Shown here: positions 48,272-56,633 of the stretch, piece by piece
Numbering within the stretch: the stretch's first letter is position 1
Layout: each line of letters begins with the position of its first letter
Source: CAYWMD01 sp964458575
GTDB lineage: Bacteria > Verrucomicrobiota > Verrucomicrobiia > Limisphaerales > JADLHS01
Direction: 5' to 3'
DNA length: 64,000 bases
Assembly (NCBI GenBank): GCA_964458575.1
Contig: CAYWMD010000003.1
Coordinates: forward strand, 62,001 to 126,000
The notes under the pieces: model-generated
What the model was told of the DNA's origin: nothing
The model's database searches: none
What the model saw: only the letters and a program-made list of their open reading frames with translations
Program-made: the position numbers and the translations under genes

Positions 48272-48772
48272 CTAGTCGGCCGGGGCGCTGGCAGAACCGT
48301 TCTGAGCGCGAAGTATTTTAGCCATGACGGTCAACAGTTCATCGTGCTCAATGGGTTTGTTAAAAAAAGCAACAGCGCCGGTCGTCAGACTGCGCGCCTC
48401 GTGATCCGCCGCATCACCGCCCGTGATCACAATGATCGGAATGTGCCGTACTTCATCCACGCGCTGCAACCAGGCCATGATTTTATAGCCGTCCCAGTCT
48501 ATGCCCACGTCTGGCGGGAAACTGATGTCGAGCAGAATAAGATCGGGCTGGTGTTGGCGTACCGCAGTCATGGCCTCGGGCGCGTCCATCGCGACGATCA
48601 CCTCATAGCCGTGCGACCGGAGTTTGGACGAGGTGGTTTTGAGGATCACCGCGTCATCGTCCACAATCAGGACTTTCTTCCCGGAGCCCATTGCGGCCCG
48701 GTTTCCCAAAGGCGAGTCCGCCTTCGCAACCAAGTCAGCCCGGTGTCGTTTAACGAAAGGTAGCCACTTCAT
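48272..48772 (-). CDS. Stand-alone response-regulator receiver protein, paralogue
   Basis: A second single-domain receiver: KVLIVDDDAVILKTTSSKL, DLILLDISFPPDVGIDWDG, IIVITGGDAADHEARS and AVAFFNKPIEHDE, with all catalytic positions intact. It shares the unusual SFPPD...WDG loop with the downstream paralogue. I chose ATG 48772 (MKWLPFVKRHRADLV); ATG 48691 (MGSGKKVL) would give a shorter form without the basic extension, and the open frame further upstream has no similarity. The two genes are a tandem duplication. It faces the divergent ubiE gene across 111 bp. Confidence 0.85.
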   Translation of the reverse strand: MKWLPFVKRHRADLVAKADSPLGNRAAMGSGKKVLIVDDDAVILKTTSSKLRSHGYEVIVAMDAPEAMTAVRQHQPDLILLDISFPPDVGIDWDGYKIMAWLQRVDEVRHIPIIVITGGDAADHEARSLTTGAVAFFNKPIEHDELLTVMAKILRAQNGSASAPAD

Positions 48773-48883
48773 TCGTATGGCCGAAAAGTAGCAAATTGCG
48801 GGCCGGGCGACAGTCAGGGTTTTATTCAAAAACCGGCGGTTTTCGCTGAGTTTCTTTGAAAGGACTGCTAGTTTGAACGGCAG

Positions 48884-49642
48884 ATGAGCCATGTGTTTTA
48901 TGCGCCCGGCCACCAACGCGCTACGAAGGTGAACCTGCTCTTTGGGGCGATAGCCCGGCGTTACGATTTTATCAACGACCTGCAAAGTCTCGGTTTGCAC
49001 CGTCGCTGGAAACGGCGCGTAGCGCAACTCGCCCGGTTGCGGCCGGGCGAGACGGCCTTGGATGTCTGCTGTGGCACCGGGGATCTCGCGTTTGCGATGG
49101 CTGAAGGAGGAGCGGACGTTGTGGGACTGGACTTCAATGAAGCGATGCTCACCATTGCGAAGTCAAAAGTCCCAAGTGCCTCGCGCGAATCCTGTGTTCC
49201 GCGCTTTATGCAAGGCGATGCGCAGCAGTTGCCGTTTTTCGACGCCTCGTTTGACAGCGTCACTGTCGGCTATGGCTTGCGCAATCTATCCAACTGGCAG
49301 GCGGGGTTGCAGGAAATGGTGAGAGTGGCCAGACCGGGCGCAAGATTGCTCGTGCTCGATTTCGGCAAACCGGCCAACGCGGTGTGGCGCATGATTTATT
49401 TTGGCTATCTGAGACTCATCGTGCCGGCGCTCGGGCTGGTGTTTTGCCGGAACGCAGGCGCCTACGCTTACATTCTCGAATCGTTAAGGCACTATCCGGC
49501 GCAGCGCGGCGTGGAAAAAGAGATGCGCGAACTCGGTCTGGCCAACGTTCGAACGGTCAATATCCTTGGCGGCGCCATGAGCATCAACTGTGGCGAGAAG
49601 CGCGATGCACCCAACCCGCAGCGCCCATCAGACAGATTGTAA
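48884..49642 (+). CDS. ubiE: Demethylmenaquinone/ubiquinone C-methyltransferase
   Basis: UbiE/MenG catalyses the C-methylation step of menaquinone or ubiquinone synthesis. The 252-residue chain has IARRYDFINDLQSLGLHRRWKRRVAQL, then DVCCGTGDLAFAMAEGGADVVGLDFNEAML (motif I), DSVTVGYGLRNLSNWQAGLQEM and SGAxLLVLDFGKP-like ARPGARLLVLDFGKP. These patterns are diagnostic for the family. The C-terminal part, AYAYILESLRHYPAQRGVEKEM, fits MenG. Menaquinone is the likelier substrate in Verrucomicrobiota, an inference. The heptose adenylyltransferase follows 47 nt later. Confidence 0.93.
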   Translation: MSHVFYAPGHQRATKVNLLFGAIARRYDFINDLQSLGLHRRWKRRVAQLARLRPGETALDVCCGTGDLAFAMAEGGADVVGLDFNEAMLTIAKSKVPSASRESCVPRFMQGDAQQLPFFDASFDSVTVGYGLRNLSNWQAGLQEMVRVARPGARLLVLDFGKPANAVWRMIYFGYLRLIVPALGLVFCRNAGAYAYILESLRHYPAQRGVEKEMRELGLANVRTVNILGGAMSINCGEKRDAPNPQRPSDRL

Positions 49643-49653
49643 ATGCAAAGTCG

Positions 49654-49683
49654 TTGCCATATGCGGCGTAGCTCGTTCAGAAT
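49654..49683 (+). promoter_or_regulatory. Possible promoter of the heptose gene, near leaderless
   Basis: TTGCCA at 49654-49659 and CAGAAT at 49678-49683 lie 18 nt apart, and the ATG at 49690 is 6 nt further on. The match is moderate, but the position resembles the amt and hicBA promoters. Confidence 0.35.
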
Positions 49684-49689
49684 CGCCCG

Positions 49690-50175
49690 ATGAATTTCCG
49701 AGACAAGATCATTGACTGGGATCGGTTGCCGGCGTGGCGAGCGGCGCTGCGATCCGACGGCCGGAAGCTGGTGGTAACCAATGGCTGTTTTGATCTGCTC
49801 CATGTTGGCCACGTTACTTACCTCGAATCCGCGCGCAGTTACGGCGACGCCTTGCTGATCGGTTTGAACAGCGACAGCTCGACCCGGCAGTTGAAGGGTG
49901 AAGGGCGTCCCGTGAACGCCGAAGCCGACCGCGCGCTGGTGCTAGCGGCATTGGAAAGCGTGAGCGGGGTTTGCATTTTCGAGGAGAAGTCTGCCACGCG
50001 CTTTCTTGCTGGGGCGCAACCGGATGTTTATGTGAAGGGCGGTGATTATACGGTGGACACCTTGAATCCGGACGAACGCCGGGCGGTGGAATCCACAGGT
50101 GGGCAGATCGTTATTATTCCCTTCGTCCCCGGCAAGTCCACCACGGCGCTGCTGGAAAAAATCTCACGGTTGTAG
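49690..50175 (+). CDS. rfaE2: D-glycero-beta-D-manno-heptose 1-phosphate adenylyltransferase
   Basis: This nucleotidyltransferase makes ADP-activated heptose for LPS core synthesis and corresponds to the C-terminal half of bifunctional HldE. The 161-residue chain has the TNGCFDLLHVGHVTYLESAR motif with the (H/T)xGH catalytic signature, DALLIGLNSDSSTRQLKGEGRPVN and PDVYVKGGDYTVDTL. The kinase half is a separate gene elsewhere, as in many bacteria. It supports a Gram-negative outer membrane with heptose-containing LPS. Confidence 0.94.
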   Translation: MNFRDKIIDWDRLPAWRAALRSDGRKLVVTNGCFDLLHVGHVTYLESARSYGDALLIGLNSDSSTRQLKGEGRPVNAEADRALVLAALESVSGVCIFEEKSATRFLAGAQPDVYVKGGDYTVDTLNPDERRAVESTGGQIVIIPFVPGKSTTALLEKISRL

Positions 50176-50283
50176 CCCGATCTTGGGTCCGATGCTGCGA
50201 CAACCCGCGGCAGAGAGTCTCCGATCAGCCAAGGGCGCCCTGGTTGGGCTTCCCGTTTGGGACAACTGCATCGCATGGGAAAC

Positions 50284-50313
50284 AAAAAGCCCCTCCCGAT
50301 CACTCGGGAGGGG
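50284..50313 (-). terminator. Intrinsic terminator of porin gene 1
   Basis: On the minus strand a 10-bp stem, CCCCTCCCGA/TCGGGAGGGG, with a GTGA loop is followed by CTTTTTG. It lies 21 nt after the stop codon and ends the barrel gene on that strand. Confidence 0.9.
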
Positions 50314-50334
50314 TTGGGAGGGAACCAATGCAAT

Positions 50335-51675
50335 TTAGAACTTGTAGATCAGGTTCAGCGCGATCAGGTAGGCATTCGCACGTGCGTGATCGCTTGGCGC
50401 TGGCAGGCTGCCGCCCACGCCGGCGATAATGTCTTCAACGAGCACGGAATTCTCGTGATAGTCATTAAAGCCGTTATAGTAGCCGGATGATCCTTCGATC
50501 GGCTCTTCGCTGGTGTTGCCAGCCCAGCTCGAGGTGGTGCTGCCGCCGAACATTTGTTTGTCCACCGGCGAACTGACACAATGATCCCACCGGAATTCCA
50601 GGCGGCTAATCACATTCTTCCACAGGTCGTACTGCAACGTGGTGGTCAACTCATATAGTTTAAGGTTGTCCCCCGGCGCCTCGCCATTCATGTACTCGCC
50701 GCGCACATGGAAGCTGAGTTTTTCCGTCGCCTGGTACGATGCATACAGTCCAGCCACCCAAATGGAATTCCCGTCGCTTGGGAAATTATGAGCATCGAGG
50801 TAGTCGAACGCCACGCCAGCTTTCAAGCCGGTGACCGGCGTGTTCAGGGTGCCGCCGAGATACCAACTGGTCACGTTGTCAATCACTCCAGAACTGAAGC
50901 CATTGATGACGCCGCCGTACAAAGTTGAACCCGAGGCCCAACCCCAACTTTCCGGCGCGGTAACCGCGATGGCAGCCATGTAGGTCTTGTAGGACTCGGC
51001 GTCCACCGGCGCGTTAGGATCCACGGCCCCATTTGGACCTTGAGCGCGTTCGTTAATCACCGGTCCCCATGTGTTCGCAACACCGGCGGACAATGAGAAA
51101 ACATCGTTGAAACGGTACGTGCCCAAGACGCCAGTGTGGGTGGTTGGCTCGATGTAGTGACCGTAGGAACGGGTGTAGTTCGGGTTGTTGCCCGCTTCCA
51201 AGGATTCATACCCGATAATGGTGTCAAACACACCAAACTTCCAATCAATCCCGTTGCCCAAGGGGGTGCGCAAGGCAATATAGGCCTGACGGATGGCAAA
51301 GTCGCCCTGCGTCGCCTTTCCCCCCGATGCATAAATGGACTGGGTGTTCAACGAGTCGGCATCGGGGCCAAACCAGAAGTCCGCACGATAGCCGGAAGCC
51401 CACTCGGATTCATCCAGGGGCTTGGCAATGGTCAACTGGACAACGTCCAAGTTGAAGCCGTCCGACTTGCCCTGACCTTGAAACGCCGCCGGACCAACGC
51501 TGCTGTTGCCCGTGCCGAGGTTCCAATGGGCGGAGGTGTCAATGTAGCCACTGATCGTTGTGGCGGAAAGCGCGGAGCTTATGGCGCTTTGCTTCAGTTC
51601 ATCAGCGGACAGAACTATCGGGAGGGATACAAGTCCTGCCGCTGCCAGGGCGAGAGTTCTACGATTGCAATTCAT
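50335..51675 (-). CDS. Outer-membrane beta-barrel protein (porin-like), copy 1
   Basis: A 446-residue barrel. The signal peptide is MNCNRRTLALAAAGLVSLPIVLSA. Strand-rich sequence follows, with TTISGYIDTSAHWNLGTGNSS, DESEWASGYRADFWFGPDAD, FAIRQAYIALRTPLGNGIDWKFGVFDTIIGYES and a final NLIYKF. Terminal Phe is the BAM-recognition signal. The sequence is a close paralogue of the gene 0.3 kb away. The transport specificity is unknown; a general porin or specific channel is inferred from shape. I chose ATG 51675 rather than the ATG seven codons earlier (51696), because it directly precedes the signal peptide. Confidence 0.87.
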   Translation of the reverse strand: MNCNRRTLALAAAGLVSLPIVLSADELKQSAISSALSATTISGYIDTSAHWNLGTGNSSVGPAAFQGQGKSDGFNLDVVQLTIAKPLDESEWASGYRADFWFGPDADSLNTQSIYASGGKATQGDFAIRQAYIALRTPLGNGIDWKFGVFDTIIGYESLEAGNNPNYTRSYGHYIEPTTHTGVLGTYRFNDVFSLSAGVANTWGPVINERAQGPNGAVDPNAPVDAESYKTYMAAIAVTAPESWGWASGSTLYGGVINGFSSGVIDNVTSWYLGGTLNTPVTGLKAGVAFDYLDAHNFPSDGNSIWVAGLYASYQATEKLSFHVRGEYMNGEAPGDNLKLYELTTTLQYDLWKNVISRLEFRWDHCVSSPVDKQMFGGSTTSSWAGNTSEEPIEGSSGYYNGFNDYHENSVLVEDIIAGVGGSLPAPSDHARANAYLIALNLIYKF

Positions 51676-51997
51676 TTTTATATTCTTTGGTTCCAACTGG
51701 TGTTCGGTTTATTAAACACGCGACCATTATTCCCTACGCTGGCGAGCGTTGAGTGGCGCGATGGTTTTATGGTAGGCAACGGTTGTACCAACTACAAGCG
51801 CAAATTCCTGATGGCGGTTTTACGGGGCTTTTTGAATCATACGCAACTGTCGAAGTTTTGATTCCCGTTTTGTTTTGAACGGACTGGGTAAATTTCAACA
51901 CCCAATGAGCAATGGTGACGGTGCGGCGGCGGATACTTGAGAGAATAAAAAACCCCTTCCGAGTGGATCGGAAGGGGTTGAAGTTTTGTAAGCTCGA
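51676..51997. other. 322-bp gap between the tandem porin genes
   Basis: No gene. It holds the leader and weak promoter candidates of porin 1: TTGGTA-N16-TAAAAC on the minus strand around 51770-51800. The terminator of porin 2 lies at its right end. The AT-rich stretch has no long repeats. Confidence 0.4.
51947..51979 (-). terminator. Intrinsic terminator of porin gene 2
   Basis: AACCCCTTCCGA pairs perfectly with TCGGAAGGGGTT (12 bp) across a five-nt loop, and the minus strand then continues TTTTATTC. It follows the stop codon by 18 nt. It is one of the strongest terminators in the window. Confidence 0.93.
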
Positions 51998-53356
51998 TTA
52001 GAACTTGTAGATGAGGTTCAACGCGAGCATGAAGGCATTTTCGCGTGCGTGATCGTCCGGGGCTCCAATGCCACCGCCGAGTGGTCCGCCGCCCAACAGA
52101 TCATCAACAACCGAGTAAGAATCGGAGTGATAACCTTCGAAGCCACCTGAATTACCGTAACTTTCACCGACCGGGAACCCATTATCTTCGGATTCGTTGC
52201 CCACCCAGCTCGAGGTAGTGCTGCCGCCGAAGACCCGTTCATCCCCACCAGGGGCGCTGTCGCAATGATCCCAGCGGAATTCCAAGCGGCTGATGACGTT
52301 CTTCCAAAGGTCGTATTGGACCGTGGCCGTCAACTCGTACAACACCAAGTCGTCGCCCGGGTTTTCGCCATCTAAACGTTCACCGCGAAGATGGAAACTC
52401 AACTTTTCAGTCGCTTGATACGACGCGTACAGGCCACCCACCCAGATGGAATTGCCATCGTTCGGGAAGTTGTGGGCATCCAGGTAATCGAACGCCGCGC
52501 CCACTTTCAACCCGGTGACTGGTGTAGCCAGCGTGAGCCCCACATACCAACTGGTGATATTGTCAATAACGGAGGAATTGTAACCATTGACCACCCCGCC
52601 GTAGAGGGTTGATCCAGCCGCCCAACCCCAACTATCCGGGGCCGTAAGGGCGATGGAGGCCATGTAGGTCTTGTACGATTCAGCATCCACTGGAGCATTC
52701 GGATCCGATGCGCCATTAGGACCCTGGGCGCGTTCATTGATGAACGGTCCCGTGGTGTTGGCTACACCTGCGGACGTGGACACGATGTCGTTAAAGCGAT
52801 ACGTGCCCAGAACACCGGTCATGGTTTGGGGTTCGATCGTATGGCCGTAGGAACGCGTGTAGTTGGGGTTGTTTCCCGATTCCAGCGATTCATACCCAAT
52901 GATCGCGTCGAACACACCAAACTTCCAGTCAATGCCGTTGCCGAGCGGGGTGCGCAAGGCAATATAAGCCTGACGGATAGCAAAGTCCCCCTGCGAGGCT
53001 TTGCCGCCAGAAGCATAGATAGACTGCGTGTTCAACGTATCGGCATCCGGACCAAACCAAAAGTCCGCCCGATAGCCGGAAGCCCACTCGGACTCATCCA
53101 GCGGTTTTGCGATCGTCAACTGGACGACGTTCAGGTTGAAGCCATCAGCTTTACCCGGGCCTTGGAACTTGACCGGCGCTACACTCGAATTGCCGGTGCC
53201 AAAATTCCATTGCGCTGCCGTATCTATGTAACCGCTGATGGTGGTGGAAGAGAGAGCCGACTGAATCGGGCTCAACTTCTCATCAGCCTTGGCGGCAGAA
53301 GTGAGGCTGACCACCCCGAGAGCGGCCAAACCCAACGTCCATTTATTAAACTTCAT
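51998..53356 (-). CDS. Outer-membrane beta-barrel protein (porin-like), copy 2
   Basis: A 452-residue paralogue of the neighbouring barrel. It has the MKFNKWTLGLAALGVVSLTSAAKADE signal peptide, the same ISGYIDTAAQWNFGTGNSS start, WFGPDADTLNTQSIYASGGK and a final LNLIYKF. The two differ mainly in loop regions near the C-terminus (a Gly-rich DDLLGGGPLGGGIG loop here). A clear GGAGGA ribosome-binding site lies 5 nt upstream of ATG 53356. Two barrels side by side may allow expression of alternative porins. A minus-strand promoter candidate is at 53471-53499. Confidence 0.89.
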   Translation of the reverse strand: MKFNKWTLGLAALGVVSLTSAAKADEKLSPIQSALSSTTISGYIDTAAQWNFGTGNSSVAPVKFQGPGKADGFNLNVVQLTIAKPLDESEWASGYRADFWFGPDADTLNTQSIYASGGKASQGDFAIRQAYIALRTPLGNGIDWKFGVFDAIIGYESLESGNNPNYTRSYGHTIEPQTMTGVLGTYRFNDIVSTSAGVANTTGPFINERAQGPNGASDPNAPVDAESYKTYMASIALTAPDSWGWAAGSTLYGGVVNGYNSSVIDNITSWYVGLTLATPVTGLKVGAAFDYLDAHNFPNDGNSIWVGGLYASYQATEKLSFHLRGERLDGENPGDDLVLYELTATVQYDLWKNVISRLEFRWDHCDSAPGGDERVFGGSTTSSWVGNESEDNGFPVGESYGNSGGFEGYHSDSYSVVDDLLGGGPLGGGIGAPDDHARENAFMLALNLIYKF

Positions 53357-53803
53357 TTGGTTCCTCCGATTTTGGTTGTTGTTTTCAGTACTACTGCTTT
53401 TGTGCATATGCATTGCATTCACAGGGCAAAACCGGTTTGCCCCAGCACCCGTCCGGTGCGATTTCCGCCATAAATAGGGGAAAGTGAAAGGTTTGACAAC
53501 AAGTTTTTTTGATTACGTACGGATACTTGCCGTGCAACATTTTAATATACAACAGCATACAATAAAGAGTTGTCACCGTTTTCCACGTTCCGATTTTATG
53601 CATAACGTGTCCCCCGATTGGGCAAAGCCAGCTCTCTTGCGACTTTCAGTTCGTTCATTCCGCGCGCCCAGCTCTGCTTCAACAAATCCCGCGCTATGGA
53701 ATAGCTGTTGCTAGTATCCCGATTGCGGAACCAAAAAGGCGGACCTTTTACGGTCCGGCATTGAAAAACTGCGGCACTATTAGTATCAGGATTTGTAACG
53801 ACT
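53357..53803. other. 447-bp AT-rich intergenic region between divergent barrel and pilC genes
   Basis: No gene. It contains the porin 2 leader and promoter on the minus strand, a CGGACC/GGTCCG hairpin around 53741-53758, and possible pilC promoter elements (TTGAAA at 53761, TATCAG at 53784). It is the most AT-rich stretch of the window and is typical of a strongly regulated promoter region. Confidence 0.45.
53471..53499 (-). promoter_or_regulatory. Promoter candidate of porin gene 2
   Basis: On the minus strand TTGTCA (53499-53494) and TATTTA (53476-53471) are spaced 17 nt apart. The predicted start site is about 108 nt upstream of ATG 53356, which has a good ribosome-binding site. Confidence 0.5.
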
Positions 53804-55012
53804 ATGCCTTCTTTTGTCTATGTAGCCCGTGAAACCGGCAGCGGGCGTGAGATTCGCAGTTCGGTGGACGCAACCACCGAACAGGCTGCGATCGCTGCAC
53901 TCCTCAATCGCAACCTGCTCGTCGTGTCCATTCAGGAGAAAGTCGGCAAGAAAGGTCGCACCAGCGGCGGCAAAGTGGGTCTGGCCGATCTGGTGGTATT
54001 TACGCGCCAGCTTGCGACCATGATTGATGCCGGTCTTGCCATGGTCCAGTCACTACAGGCATTGGCCGAACAAACGACCAACAAGGTCATGCGCGATACC
54101 ATCAAGGATATTTGCACGCGCGTAGAGGGTGGCGACAGTTTTTCCGAGGCGCTTCAGAAGCATCCAAAAGCCTTTTCGCGGCTTTATATTTCTATGGTGG
54201 GTGCCGGCGAAAAGGGTGGTTTGCTGGCGGAAATCCTGGCCCGCCTGGCGACTTATTTGGAAAACACCGCGCGACTTCGCAAGAAGGTGAAGTCCGCGAT
54301 GATGTACCCAACCGTTGTTACCATCGTGGCGATTCTCATCACAATCTTCCTGCTGGTAAAAGTCGTGCCCGTGTTCGGCGAAGTTTATGCCGGCTTCGGG
54401 GCGAAACTGCCGGGGCCCACCCTGTTTCTGATCAACCTGAGCGAAATCGTAAAGAAGTACATCATTTTGATCCTGCTCGGCGGCGGCGGCGCCGTTTACG
54501 CCTGGATGTACTTTATTAAAACCAAGCCGGGCCGCGAATTCTGGGATTCGCGCCGGATCAGACTTCCCATCTTCGGCGCCATAGCCCACAAAATCTGCCT
54601 TGCCCGTTTCACGCGAACCCTGGCTTCGCTCATCCGCAGTGGTGTGCCGATCCTTGAAGTTCTGCAAATCGTTTCGCAGACCGTCGGCAACGTAATCATG
54701 GAAAGAGCCATCCGGGTCGCCGCCGGTGACATCGAACGCGGCGAAAGCATCTCCGCCGCGCTGGCCAAGCACCCCATCTTCCCCAACATGATCATCCGCA
54801 TGATCACCGCCGGCGAACAAACCGGTAAAATTGACAACATGCTCGAACGCATCTCCGACTTCCTCGATGAAGAAATCGAAACCACCTTGTCCGGGTTGAC
54901 GTCCCTGATCGAGCCAATCCTCATCGTCTTCCTGGGTGTCGTGGTCGGCGGCATGGTGATTTGTATGTTCCTGCCGATTTTCAAGATGGCAGAAATCGTC
55001 GGCAAAAAGTAA
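53804..55012 (+). CDS. Type II secretion/type IV pilus inner-membrane platform protein (PilC/GspF)
   Basis: The inner-membrane platform protein of type IV pilus or type II secretion machines. The 402-residue chain has the N-terminal MPSFVYVARETGSGREI, then two homologous domains. They contain LADLVVFTRQLATMIDAGLAMVQSLQ and ICLARFTRTLASLIRSGVPILEVLQI, each with a membrane pair (VVTIVAILITIFLLVKVVPVF, ILILLGGGGAVYAWMYF, LIEPILIVFLGVVVGGMVI). That duplicated GspF plan is certain. No pilin, ATPase or secretin gene is in the window. A PilZ-type gene is 2.3 kb downstream. Confidence 0.95.
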   Translation: MPSFVYVARETGSGREIRSSVDATTEQAAIAALLNRNLLVVSIQEKVGKKGRTSGGKVGLADLVVFTRQLATMIDAGLAMVQSLQALAEQTTNKVMRDTIKDICTRVEGGDSFSEALQKHPKAFSRLYISMVGAGEKGGLLAEILARLATYLENTARLRKKVKSAMMYPTVVTIVAILITIFLLVKVVPVFGEVYAGFGAKLPGPTLFLINLSEIVKKYIILILLGGGGAVYAWMYFIKTKPGREFWDSRRIRLPIFGAIAHKICLARFTRTLASLIRSGVPILEVLQIVSQTVGNVIMERAIRVAAGDIERGESISAALAKHPIFPNMIIRMITAGEQTGKIDNMLERISDFLDEEIETTLSGLTSLIEPILIVFLGVVVGGMVICMFLPIFKMAEIVGKK

Positions 55013-55040
55013 CCGACGGCCAGATTTGAACGGGAAAGCA

Positions 55041-55069
55041 CAGGCCACGCGCAAGCAGCGCGTGGCCTG
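55041..55069. terminator. Strong hairpin between convergent pilC and HlyD genes
   Basis: CAGGCCACGCGC pairs perfectly with GCGCGTGGCCTG (12 bp) across a five-nt loop. It lacks a long T-run on either side, so it may be a bidirectional Rho-assisted or processing hairpin rather than a classic intrinsic terminator. Confidence 0.55.
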
Positions 55070-55078
55070 TTGCACGCG

Positions 55079-56011
55079 TCACGGGGAGCCGTTGGGGAAG
55101 AATACATCCGCGGCCATTCCCGCCCGCAGCCGCCCGTCGGCGCTATCCAGGCGCACTTTCACGCCAAACACCTGCTTCACCCGTTCCCCAACAGTTTGCA
55201 CATTTCGTGGCGTGAACTCGGCGCTTCTCTGAATCTGTTCGACCATCCCCGGAAAATCCTTTCCCGGAAACGAATCTACGCGCACTTTCACTATCTCACC
55301 GACCGCGATATGCCCGAGCCAAGGTTCCGGCACGAACACGCGCACCCAAAGATGGTTCGTCAGCAGCAAAGTCGCGACCTCCTGGTTCGCCGCGAGCACA
55401 TCTCCAACTTTCACGTTGAGAACTTCCAACACGCAGTTCGTCGGCGATACGATCTTCATCTCACGCAGATGCGTGTCCAATTCCGTCAGTTGCGCCCTAA
55501 CCTGCGCGATTTGTTCGGGACGCGTGCCTGCCAGCAGCAAATCGTATCGGCTTTTGGCGGCGGCAACGCTCCTCTCCAAGGCCTGTTCGCCGGTCACAGC
55601 GCGGTCGCGTTCGGTCGCGGATACGGTGTTCACCGAGAAAAGTTCTTCGGTGCGCCTGCGCTCGATTCGGGCCAGTTCAAGTTGGGCGATCAACGCCTCC
55701 CACTCGGCTTTGGCGGCGGCGATCTCCTCTTTGCGCGGGCCGGCTTCAGCCTCCGCGAGTAATGCAACGATCCGGTCACGTTGCGCATGAAGCTCCGCCG
55801 CATCGAGTTCCACGATAATCTGATCGGGGAGCAGTGCATCGCCCTCCCGCACGAAGGTTTTTGCGACGCGCCCGCCGTAACGCGAAGCAACGCGCGCTTC
55901 ATCGGTTTCGATTGTCCCCGAAACAGAGTTGGGAGCCGGGCCGGGTTTGCATCCGGCCAAGAAGAGCGACAAAACGATGACGGACAAGATTGACCGGGTT
56001 GCTTTTATCAC
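55079..56011 (-). CDS. HlyD-family membrane-fusion/efflux adaptor lipoprotein
   Basis: A 310-residue periplasmic adaptor. IKATRSILSVIVLSLFLAGC is a lipoprotein signal (LAGC lipobox). The rest is a beta-barrel-hairpin-barrel plan: VASRYGGRVAKTFVREGDALLPDQIIVELD, a helical hairpin with DRIVALLAEAEAGPRKEEIAAAKAEWEALIAQLELARIERRR, then VLAANQEVATLLLTNHLWVRVFVPEP. These are HlyD/biotin-lipoyl-like. A partner transporter is not visible in the window. The start is GTG 56011, giving MIKATRS. Confidence 0.9.
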   Translation of the reverse strand: MIKATRSILSVIVLSLFLAGCKPGPAPNSVSGTIETDEARVASRYGGRVAKTFVREGDALLPDQIIVELDAAELHAQRDRIVALLAEAEAGPRKEEIAAAKAEWEALIAQLELARIERRRTEELFSVNTVSATERDRAVTGEQALERSVAAAKSRYDLLLAGTRPEQIAQVRAQLTELDTHLREMKIVSPTNCVLEVLNVKVGDVLAANQEVATLLLTNHLWVRVFVPEPWLGHIAVGEIVKVRVDSFPGKDFPGMVEQIQRSAEFTPRNVQTVGERVKQVFGVKVRLDSADGRLRAGMAADVFFPNGSP

Positions 56012-56330
56012 GGGTCATGAGGCTAACATCGTGCGCCAAACGGTTCAATGCGCGTTTAATTTGGCGCGATCATTTGCGATGCGGGCAGATTGTGACAGAA
56101 GGAATACCAACGTTTGAAAGGATAGCCACCGACGAACCGAAGAATCCGATGAAGACAGCTTGTGGCACGCGAGCCTTGTCCCGCTATCACGGTATCCATG
56201 GGAAGTTTAAATCCCATGAGCCTCCGGTCGCCCACAGACCTCGAAGGTCCCAACCCATACCGCGTCGGCACGGGCTCAACCGTTCTGCGGGTCTTTCGCC
56301 CGCACCGGCGCAGTAAATCCATCGGGCGTA
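56012..56330. ncRNA. 319-bp gap with possible structured RNA
   Basis: No protein-coding gene is visible. Four nested or successive stems can be drawn (plus-strand coordinates): GAGCC/GGCTC (56171-56175 with 56274-56278), CGGTAT/ATACCG (56190-56195 with 56257-56262), CATGGGA/TCCCATG (56197-56203 with 56212-56218) and GACCT/AGGTC (56237-56241 with 56245-56249). They form a branched fold of about 110 nt. A further TGCGGG/CCCGCA hairpin lies at about 56286-56304. On the minus strand it would be the leader of the HlyD gene. No known riboswitch or ncRNA was recognised, so this is tentative. Confidence 0.3.
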
Positions 56331-56525
56331 TCAGCCCTGGGCCTGATCGGATTGCACCGAATTGACCAGGTCCTTTTCCGCCAGCACCCAGTCTTCCAGC
56401 GTCAACGGGTGCTCCGGCAATTTGTCGCGGAACATCTCATAGGCATGCTGCCGCACCATTCCCCGGGTAACTCCGGGCGTGACCGGCGCGGGCTGTTCGA
56501 TCGCTTTTGGGTTTTTGGTTTTCAT
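56331..56525 (-). CDS. DUF2934-like small protein (64 aa)
   Basis: MKTKNPKAIEQPAPVTPG followed by MVRQHAYEMFRDKLPEHPLTLEDWVLAEKDLVN resembles the DUF2934 pattern (helix-AYELYxxRG-x-EDWLxAE). The function is unknown; it is a small acidic helical protein without a leader. I chose ATG 56525. The longer open frame upstream, to 56606, has no similarity and lacks helical regularity. It lies 108 nt after the CoA-binding gene on the same strand. Confidence 0.72.
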   Translation of the reverse strand: MKTKNPKAIEQPAPVTPGVTRGMVRQHAYEMFRDKLPEHPLTLEDWVLAEKDLVNSVQSDQAQG

Positions 56526-56633
56526 AACAGACGTTGCTACTTTCTCGATTGAAAAATAAACCCGATTTGCGTCCCTGCAAGTGCGGTACCCAGCTTTGTC
56601 CCGCAACGCTCGCCCGGTGCTTCGCCCGCGCGG

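Noticed and set aside
53739..53760. Hairpin CGGACC/GGTCCG as a terminator
   Set aside because: It lies upstream of pilC, has no T-run and no gene ends there on either strand; it may be a leader or operator element.
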